NCBI GenBank assembly: GCA_946183715.1
Contig: CAMHDB010000131.1
Span: 1 to 5,607, forward strand
Length of the DNA stretch: 5,607 nucleotides
Reading direction: 5' to 3'
Source of the DNA: an uncultured Oscillibacter sp.
GTDB lineage: Bacteria; Bacillota; Clostridia; Oscillospirales; Oscillospiraceae
Part shown: one piece after another, positions 1 to 4,036 of the stretch
How positions within the stretch are numbered: position 1 is the first letter of the stretch
Layout: the number at the start of each line of letters is the position of its first letter
Position numbers and translations under genes: made by a program
The notes under the pieces: model-generated
The model's database searches: none
What the model was told of the DNA's origin: nothing
Seen by the model: only the letters and a program-made list of their open reading frames with translations

Positions 1-20
1 AAAGCACCTTGAAAACTTGA

Positions 21-233
21 TATAGGCGGTTGCGGGAAGAAATGAAAGACGAGAACCAAGTCGAACCTTTCCCGCGTAAAATATCAAAGGTATCAGGCAG
101 TAAAACGCTTTGCTTTGATATGTACCGGTTCGTTAGCCGGGAATTTACGCCTGTGAAGAGTACAAGAACCTGTGAGTAGCCGTCCGGCGAAAGCATACTC
201 GTTGAAGCAGGAATGAAACAGAAGAGTTTATAA
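21..233 (+). pseudogene. Possible degenerate 3' end of an IS200/IS605-type tnpB
   Basis: One frame is open from base 21 to a TAG at 177-179, then continues to a TAA at 231-233. The translation ends FTPVKSTRTCE, stop, then PSGESILVEAGMKQKSL. A second frame (157-213) ends in SLKQE before a TGA. Endings such as TPVE...MKQE or VEAG... are, as I recall, common at the C-terminus of TnpB/OrfB proteins from Clostridia. The frame is closed upstream by a TGA at 18-20 and contains no zinc-finger or RuvC motifs, so at most a decayed terminal fragment is present, with one stop or frameshift near 156-179. The low GC compared with the next gene fits foreign origin. The link to TnpB rests on a short, poorly constrained tail, so an unrelated structured RNA region is a real alternative. 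Confidence 0.35.
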
Positions 234-246
234 CTTTTTGTAAGTT
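32..246 (+). ncRNA. Candidate structured RNA (guide-RNA/omega-RNA-like right end)
   Basis: Five hairpins follow each other in about 215 AT-rich bases: 32-39 with 68-75 (GCGGGAA stem plus one wobble pair), 81-89 with 113-121 (perfect 9 bp, ATATCAAAG), 125-130 with 135-140 (6 bp including one G-T, four-base loop CGTT), 174-178 with 196-200 (GAGTA/TACTC, with an inner GCC/GGC pair), and 232-236 with 242-246 (AACTT/AAGTT). TnpB elements carry a structured guide RNA that overlaps the end of tnpB and the right end of the transposon, often with a GTTGAAGCAGGAA-like stretch; such a stretch is at 201-213. The last short hairpin would suit a right-end transposase recognition site. The hairpins are visible; their assignment to an omega RNA is inference. 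No target site or left end is in view. Confidence 0.35.
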
Positions 247-265
247 TTCAGTAACGGGATTCCGT

Positions 266-853
266 ATGAATCAATACGTAACCGGGGCCATGATAAAGCG
301 CCTCCGCGAGGCCCGGAATCTGACACAGCGGCAGTTAGGCGGGCGTATCAGCGTCAGCGACAAGGCGGTATCGAAGTGGGAGACCGGGCGCGGCTACCCG
401 GATATTTCCTTACTCGAACCGCTGGCGGCGGCGCTGGGCGTTTCGGTCATAGAACTGCTCGCCGGCGACGACGTGACGAATACGAACCGGGCGTTCCGGA
501 TGTCGCGCGCGCGGGTGTGCGTCTGCCCTCTGTGCGGGAACATCGTGCAAAGCGCCGGGGAGGCGGTCGTGAGCTGTTGCGGAATCGTGCTCCCGGCCCT
601 CGACGCCGAACCCGCCGACGCCGCGCATTCTGTACGCGTGGAGGTGTCGGAAGACGAATACTACGTCGCGCTCTCCCACGACATGACCAAAACGCACTAT
701 ATTTCGTTTCTGGCCGCCGTCCGCGACGACGGCTGGGAAGTACGCAAGCTCTACCCCGAGGGCGGCGCCGAGGCCCGCTTCAAAATCGCCGGGACGCGCT
801 GTCTCCTCTTCTACTGCAACCGCCACGGCCTTTTCCGCCTCCCTGTACGGTGA
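266..853 (+). CDS. XRE-type HTH regulator fused to a desulfoferrodoxin-like domain
   Basis: A 195-residue two-part protein. Residues 9-66 form a Cro/CI-type helix-turn-helix (LTQRQLGGRISVSDKAVSKW, then a GYPDISLLEPLAAALGVS segment) expected to bind DNA. Residues 84-195 match desulfoferrodoxin. C87-x2-C90 with C104-C105 match the rubredoxin-like desulforedoxin iron site. H121, H138 and H144 (H-x5-H) with C184-x2-H187 (CNRHGLF) match the His4Cys iron centre of superoxide reductase. The usual Lys before the first His is absent (Ala120). It is cytoplasmic, with no signal peptide or membrane segment. I infer a redox- or superoxide-responsive transcription factor; enzymatic superoxide reduction is possible but unproven. 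The ATG at 266 is preferred because this group, as I recall, begins MNQYVTG; the ATG at 290 is an alternative. No clear Shine-Dalgarno sequence precedes 266, and the AT-rich possible transposon end lies directly upstream, so native control may be altered. Transcription would end at the terminator at 1057-1090. Confidence 0.9.
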   Translation: MNQYVTGAMIKRLREARNLTQRQLGGRISVSDKAVSKWETGRGYPDISLLEPLAAALGVSVIELLAGDDVTNTNRAFRMSRARVCVCPLCGNIVQSAGEAVVSCCGIVLPALDAEPADAAHSVRVEVSEDEYYVALSHDMTKTHYISFLAAVRDDGWEVRKLYPEGGAEARFKIAGTRCLLFYCNRHGLFRLPVR

Positions 854-880
854 CGGCCATCCGGGCGGGGCTGCCTCGAA

Positions 881-917
881 ACCGGAAAATACCGGAAAAT
901 CTCCGATATTTTCCGGT
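881..917. repeat. Triple 10-bp element forming a perfect hairpin
   Basis: ACCGGAAAAT occurs twice in tandem (881-890 and 891-900), then once inverted (ATTTTCCGGT, 908-917) after a 7-base spacer. The second and third copies form a perfect 10-bp stem. The first copy can compete for the same partner and would give 11 bp (881-891 with 907-917). No T-tract follows on either strand, so it is a poor intrinsic terminator. It could be a cluster of protein half-sites, possibly for the regulator encoded just upstream, a REP-like element, or an mRNA 3'-end stabiliser. No function can be assigned from sequence alone. Confidence 0.6.
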
Positions 918-919
918 CA

Positions 920-1022
920 TTGACGAAAAGACCCTCAAAAACAGGAATAAAAAGCGCCGAACTACCGGAGGGGCAGTGGTTCGACGAGTGGGACGAGGAT
1001 TCCTTTTTCGGGCAGGAGACTT
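920..1022 (+). CDS. Doubtful small ORF, acidic C-terminus
   Basis: The frame of the upstream regulator stays open after its stop, from 854 to a TGA at 1020-1022. The only usual start in it is a TTG at 920, giving 34 residues that end ELPEGQWFDEWDEDSFFGQE plus T. This tail looks protein-like (aromatic and acidic, no rare codons), and the stop lies about 35 bases before a + strand terminator, as expected for a gene end. Against it, there is no Shine-Dalgarno sequence before the TTG, and the upstream part overlaps the hairpin repeat at 881-917. It may be a micro-gene, the decayed 3' end of a longer lost gene, or chance. I recognise no family. Confidence 0.22.
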
Positions 1023-1056
1023 GAGAGAAAGCGGAATCCTTCATAGCGTAAGCGAC

Positions 1057-1090
1057 AAACAGGAATCGCGCACGGCGATTCCTGTTTTTG
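1057..1090 (+). terminator. Rho-independent terminator of the + strand unit
   Basis: A perfect 13-bp stem (AAACAGGAATCGC at 1057-1069 with its complement at 1075-1087) encloses a 5-base loop. The T-run 1085-1089 and then GCTTT follow. The T-tract is clearly better on the + strand, so it mainly ends transcription of the HTH-desulfoferrodoxin gene. The same stem lies 33 bases beyond the spoIIE stop on the - strand and may work weakly in both directions, which would suit convergent genes. Confidence 0.85.
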
Positions 1091-1120
1091 CTTTCTCAGG
1101 ACGCGAGGGAAACTTTTTGT

Positions 1121-3151
1121 TTATACGGGGAACTGCTGACCGGAGGGCCAGTAGAGGATTTGCACGCCCCGGTCGTCCAGCGAACTCTGCCGCCGGAGGC
1201 TTTCCAGCATAATCGCCTTGGCGAGTTCCTGCGGCTCGTCGTTCTCCCACCCGGCCAGCAGACTTTGCAGCCACTGGTCCTGCGCGGGGTCGGCTACGCC
1301 GTCGCTAATCATGACCGCGAAACTGCCCGGGTCTAAATGGACGTGCGTCACGTCGGGGGCGGTGCCGCCGTCGCGGAGGCCCACCGGGAGACTGATACCC
1401 GTAATCCGGCGCACGACGCTTCCTTTTTTGAGGTAGCTGGGCGCGGCCCCGTACTTGTAAAACGCGGCGTCGCCCGACAGCGCGTTGAACATGCACAAGT
1501 CCATCGTCGTGAAACTCCCCGTGACTTCCCCGCGCAGTGCCATAGCGGAATTGAGCGTCCGGAGCGCCGATTCGGGGCGTATCCCGGCTTCGAGGAACTG
1601 CCGCAACAGCCGGCACGTCAGCGACGATTCCTCTTTCGCCTCCGCGCCGCTTCCCATGCCGTCGGCGAGTAACAGACACCACAAGCCGTCCTCCGTGCGG
1701 AACGACAGCGCCGTGTCGCCGCATATGCTCTCCCCGCGCTTGGCCCGCAACGCCGTGCCGAATCGGCAGGGCGGCTGTTCGCGTTGCGACGCGGGTACTG
1801 TCTCCTCCGCCGAGGAAGCGGTCGCCGAGAGCAGTTCGGAGAGTTGCGCGTACTGCCGCCGCGCGGCGCGGCGGGTCTCGTCGAGCTGTTGACGGTACTG
1901 CCCACGCAACAGGTACGCGGATACTTCCAGATTCACCGCCGATAAAAACTCCGTCAGCCGGATACAGCGCCCCGTGAACGACTGCGAAAAGTCCTCCGGT
2001 ATCGCCCTCCCCCGGTCTAACAGTAAGGGCGTGGCGTTGTTGAGCGCCCGGAAGGTCTCCCCGTACTCGTCCTGCCAGCACCGCCCGCAACGCGTACAGT
2101 TCCGGCAGGCCCGCTCCGCCGCGCGGTCGAAGATAATCGCCGGGTTCTCCTCTGTTACGATGGTATCAAGGGCGCAGTTGTCGTAGAGGTCGCGCAAGGC
2201 CGCCGCCGCGAGGTTGAGGCGTTCTTTGAGGCGCTTGGCGCTCTCCTGTTTGGCGACGGGTTTCGGTACGGCGCGGCGCGGGCGGAAAAGTTTGTCCGGC
2301 AACAGCAGGAACAACAGTACGCCGCTCCCGCACTCCACCAGTAACGGATTCGACAGCGGGTCGGGCGTCGTCAGCAGAACCGTACAGGCCCCGCCTAGGA
2401 AGTACAGCGCCCCGCGCCAGCGTTGGCCGTCGGCGTAGCGCCCGCAGAGAAGGGAGGCGAACCCGAACGCGGCGGTTAAAATACAGTTCCCGTTTCCGGC
2501 GCACAAGTCGGCAGTAAGGCCGAGGCCGAGGCCGATGGCCGTCCCCGTCGCCGCGCCGTGCGAGAACGCCGTACAGGCCAGCAGGACGCAGAAGAGCATA
2601 CGCCCCGGCGAAAGCCCCCCGAAGTCGAGGCGCTGTACGGAAAGCAACAGCGTCGCGGTCAGGAACAGCACGCCCTCCGCCGGACTTCTCCCCTCCCCGG
2701 GCTGTAACAGAGGCCAGAAAAACCACGTACTGGCCCCGACCAGTCCCGCCGCCGCGATACACTCGCTCAGCGCGCGACTGCCGTCGAATACGTAGATGAC
2801 CGCCACCGACAGAAACAGCAGTCCCGACGCGGCGCTCATGACGCGGGGGCCAGTCAGGGCGCGGTTTCCGCGGAACGCCGCCGACGCCGCGAGAATCAGC
2901 GTACAGGCCGCGAGGAATGGCAGGGCGTCGGCGAAGTCCATGAGGCAGAGCGCGCCGAGGGCGGCCCCGCACAGCGCGGCAAGCGCGCCGATTCCCGGCC
3001 CGGACGCCGCCACAGCGCCCAGCGCGAAGGGCGCGTAGCCGCCGAGAATCTGGTTTCCGGACAGCGCCGCCGCGAGGAAGAAGCGGATTCCGCAGGACAT
3101 CAGCAGGGCCGTCCCGGATTCTTTACGATGTTTCTTTAGTTTCTTTTTCAA
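1121..3151 (-). CDS. spoIIE: Stage II sporulation protein E, membrane PP2C-type phosphatase
   Basis: In the family, SpoIIE dephosphorylates the anti-anti-sigma factor SpoIIAA, freeing sigma F in the forespore, and also acts at the polar division septum. This 676-residue protein has the SpoIIE plan. A short basic N-terminus is followed by many hydrophobic segments (about residues 17-286). A central region (about 300-460) carries a cysteine cluster C349-x2-C352-x2-C355-x2-C358-W. The C-terminal PP2C domain spans about 465-668, with likely metal-binding acids D479 (CGDT), D497 (ADGMGSG), D617 (SDG) and D659/D660 (LDDRG). It is shorter than the 827-residue Bacillus subtilis protein, mainly in the central region, yet no catalytic motif is missing. 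The start is TTG at 3151-3149, supported by GGGAGGGG at 3166-3159 with a 7-base spacer. It is transcribed alone from a Spo0A-type promoter and converges on the + strand regulator. Confidence 0.95.
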   Translation of the reverse strand: MKKKLKKHRKESGTALLMSCGIRFFLAAALSGNQILGGYAPFALGAVAASGPGIGALAALCGAALGALCLMDFADALPFLAACTLILAASAAFRGNRALTGPRVMSAASGLLFLSVAVIYVFDGSRALSECIAAAGLVGASTWFFWPLLQPGEGRSPAEGVLFLTATLLLSVQRLDFGGLSPGRMLFCVLLACTAFSHGAATGTAIGLGLGLTADLCAGNGNCILTAAFGFASLLCGRYADGQRWRGALYFLGGACTVLLTTPDPLSNPLLVECGSGVLLFLLLPDKLFRPRRAVPKPVAKQESAKRLKERLNLAAAALRDLYDNCALDTIVTEENPAIIFDRAAERACRNCTRCGRCWQDEYGETFRALNNATPLLLDRGRAIPEDFSQSFTGRCIRLTEFLSAVNLEVSAYLLRGQYRQQLDETRRAARRQYAQLSELLSATASSAEETVPASQREQPPCRFGTALRAKRGESICGDTALSFRTEDGLWCLLLADGMGSGAEAKEESSLTCRLLRQFLEAGIRPESALRTLNSAMALRGEVTGSFTTMDLCMFNALSGDAAFYKYGAAPSYLKKGSVVRRITGISLPVGLRDGGTAPDVTHVHLDPGSFAVMISDGVADPAQDQWLQSLLAGWENDEPQELAKAIMLESLRRQSSLDDRGVQILYWPSGQQFPV

Positions 3152-3158
3152 GGCCTGT

Positions 3159-3166
3159 CCCCTCCC
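3159..3166 (-). promoter_or_regulatory. Ribosome binding site fixing the TTG start of spoIIE
   Basis: On the - strand, GGGAGGGG ends 7 bases before the TTG at 3151-3149. The next in-frame ATG is codon 18 and lies inside the first membrane segment, so the TTG is the better start. Confidence 0.8.
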
Positions 3167-3184
3167 GGAAAGTATCTGGGAAAT

Positions 3185-3218
3185 ATTGTATCCCTACTGT
3201 CGCGGGAAATCTGTCGAA
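3185..3218 (-). promoter_or_regulatory. Spo0A-controlled promoter of spoIIE
   Basis: Reading the - strand, TCGACA (3217-3212, five of six bases of the TTGACA -35) is followed by a 21-bp spacer and TACAAT (3190-3185, five of six of TATAAT). The + strand reading of the -35 is TGTCGAA (3212-3218), an exact Spo0A binding box. A weaker TGTCGCG lies at 3198-3204 inside the spacer. The Bacillus spoIIE and spoIIG promoters share this layout: sigma A-type hexamers set too far apart (about 21-22 bp), with 0A boxes at the -35, so they depend on Spo0A~P. Transcription should start near 3178, about 27 bases before the TTG codon. Only the sequence match is seen; the regulation is inferred. Confidence 0.75.
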
Positions 3219-3229
3219 ACGGGACAGCG

Positions 3230-3264
3230 AAAAGCGGCTTGTCTCTAAAGAAACAAAGCCGCTT
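3230..3264 (-). terminator. Terminator overlapping the end of the antitoxin gene
   Basis: On the - strand, AAGCGGCTTTGT (3264-3253) pairs with ACAAGCCGCTT (3242-3232) with one bulged base and a loop of about 10 bases. A run of TTTT (3233-3230) follows, partly inside the stem. The hairpin includes the last codons and stop of the RelB-like gene. It would end that transcript just before the spoIIE promoter, keeping the sporulation gene under separate control. Confidence 0.55.
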
Positions 3265-3529
3265 CTAGAATTTCGTCCAGCGCCTCGCGGAATGTTGCGT
3301 AGCGTTTGTATTTCGCCGGATTCCGGAGCATTTCTTCCCCTTCTTCCAAGGCGGCGACGGTCTCGGCATTGGGGATAGTCTCCGGAAACGGGAGTTTCTG
3401 TTCCCGGACTGCCGCGCGCGCGAACATCGTGAACGCCGTCGCCGCGCTCACGCCGAAATCCTCACAAAGCGCGTCAAACTGCCGCTTTAAACTTTCGTCC
3501 ATCCGTACATTGAAAGTAGCCTGTGCCAT
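3245..3529 (-). CDS. RelB/DinJ-type antitoxin without an adjacent toxin
   Basis: A 94-residue protein of the RelB/DinJ antitoxin type. The N-terminal half (ATFNVRMDESLKRQFDALCE, then FGVSAATAFTMFARAAV) is the ribbon-helix-helix fold that binds DNA as a dimer, followed by the usual LPF motif at residues 46-48. The acidic helical C-terminal part (about 55-90) is where a RelE/YafQ-type toxin would normally be held. The ATG is well supported by AAGGAGG, which ends 7 bases upstream, and by a promoter at 3553-3581. The next gene downstream is spoIIE and the gene upstream ends at a strong terminator, so no toxin is paired with it here. It may be an orphan antitoxin, the remnant of a lost pair, a partner for a toxin elsewhere, or a plain repressor. 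The family call is firm; the role is open. Confidence 0.87.
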   Translation of the reverse strand: MAQATFNVRMDESLKRQFDALCEDFGVSAATAFTMFARAAVREQKLPFPETIPNAETVAALEEGEEMLRNPAKYKRYATFREALDEILEAALFL

Positions 3530-3552
3530 AGCGCTCCCTCCTTACATGCCGC

Positions 3553-3581
3553 ATTATAGCCGACAGCGCCCGAAAAAGCAA
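3553..3581 (-). promoter_or_regulatory. Vegetative-type promoter of the antitoxin gene
   Basis: On the - strand, a perfect TATAAT (3558-3553) stands 17 bp downstream of TTGCTT (3581-3576), which matches the first three bases of TTGACA. The Shine-Dalgarno AAGGAGG (3543-3537) follows shortly, so the leader is very short. RelB-type proteins often repress their own promoter, but no clear operator palindrome is visible across this -10. Confidence 0.65.
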
Positions 3582-3588
3582 GCCGTAC

Positions 3589-3631
3589 AAAAAGGGGCCG
3601 GGAGACGGTACGCACACCGCCGCCCGGCCCC
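3589..3631 (-). terminator. Terminator of the PTS operon
   Basis: On the - strand, GGGGCCGGG (3631-3623) pairs perfectly with CCCGGCCCC (3602-3594). The inner bases can pair further (GCGGT with ACCGT). TTTTT (3593-3589) follows directly. It lies 31 bases after the stop of the PTS IIB gene, making that gene the last of its operon. Confidence 0.88.
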
Positions 3632-3662
3632 TCAGGAGAGGGTTAGGTTAGGGAATCAGGAA

Positions 3663-3971
3663 TCACTCAAGGAGTTCGGCCTCCTTCAAGCCGGCCTCCA
3701 TTTCCTTGTCGGACATGATATTCTTGAGGGCGATTACGACCGTACCCTTCTTCTTGGCGTCCTCGAAGGTCTTGGCGAAGTTGCGCGCGCAGAATACCAC
3801 GTCGAAATTGGCGGCGGCGGTCTTGCCCTCGGAAATCGCGCAGTGATGGAGCTGGGCGGGGGTGATGTTGTGCTTTTTGAGCACCTTCTGGAGGGTCATC
3901 TTCATCATGAGGGAGGAACCCGCGCCGTTGGCACAGCAGACCATGAGTTTCTTGTTGTCGAGTTTTGCCAT
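3663..3971 (-). CDS. PTS IIB protein, ascorbate (UlaB/SgaB) type
   Basis: A 102-residue cytoplasmic phosphocarrier. IIB receives phosphate from IIA on a cysteine and passes it to the sugar carried in by IIC. The N-terminus has VCCANGAGSS, matching the C-G-N-G-x-G-S-S phosphate loop of lactose/ascorbate-class IIB proteins; C13 aligns with the active cysteine and C12 is an extra neighbour. The rest has the small alpha/beta fold expected (FDVVFCARNF, VVIALKNIM). Length agrees with UlaB, about 100 residues. The ATG at 3971 is chosen over an in-frame ATG at 3998 because AGGAGA ends 8 bases before it and the earlier start has no such site. The IIC gene lies 65 bases upstream, separated by a perfect hairpin, and a terminator follows. 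The substrate cannot be fixed from sequence. Confidence 0.9.
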   Translation of the reverse strand: MAKLDNKKLMVCCANGAGSSLMMKMTLQKVLKKHNITPAQLHHCAISEGKTAAANFDVVFCARNFAKTFEDAKKKGTVVIALKNIMSDKEMEAGLKEAELLE

Positions 3972-4008
3972 TGTAATCGTCTCCTTACAATATAACAAAA
4001 TCTTCCCG

Positions 4009-4030
4009 CCCTCCCGGGTGCCCGGGAGGG
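4009..4030 (-). repeat. Perfect intercistronic hairpin between the IIC and IIB genes
   Basis: CCCTCCCGGG (4009-4018) and CCCGGGAGGG (4021-4030) form a 10-bp GC-rich stem around two bases; in RNA the inner pairs would open to a larger loop. It begins only 7 bases after the IIC stop. On the - strand the next bases are CGGGAAGATTTTG, so there is no direct T-tract. It is more likely an mRNA stability or processing element, or a partial attenuator that sets the IIC:IIB ratio, than a full terminator. Confidence 0.65.
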
Positions 4031-4036
4031 ATTGGA

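Noticed and set aside
1..60. Similarity to 16S-23S spacer or group II intron starts (CCTTGAAAACTTGATA)
   Set aside because: No rRNA or tRNA sequence follows, and no intron domain V/VI hairpin was found in the region; the resemblance is limited to a short AT-rich stretch.
229..234. TATAAC as a -10 for the HTH regulator gene
   Set aside because: No -35 at suitable spacing; the best TTGAAG (202-207) is 21 bp away and has no activator site. Too weak to annotate.
996..1040. AGGATTCC/GGAATCCT inverted repeat before the terminator
   Set aside because: Eight pairs with a 29-base loop; such a pair arises easily by chance and the strong terminator follows anyway.
376..1212. Long + strand reading frame (278 codons) overlapping the regulator and running into the 3' end of spoIIE
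   Set aside because: It is Arg/Gly-rich and low in complexity, runs through the terminator at 1057-1090 and covers a real gene in another frame. This is typical shadow coding in GC-rich DNA.
1305..2090. 261-codon - strand frame inside spoIIE
   Set aside because: It is an arginine-rich shifted-frame translation of the SpoIIE phosphatase region with no recognisable domain.
3639..3650. GGTTAGG-like short tandem at the PTS operon end
   Set aside because: Only about two units; not a meaningful repeat.
3969..3998. Longer start for the PTS IIB gene at 3998 (nine extra residues)
   Set aside because: The extra residues are not part of the family, and the AGGAGA site at 3985-3980 is placed for the ATG at 3971.
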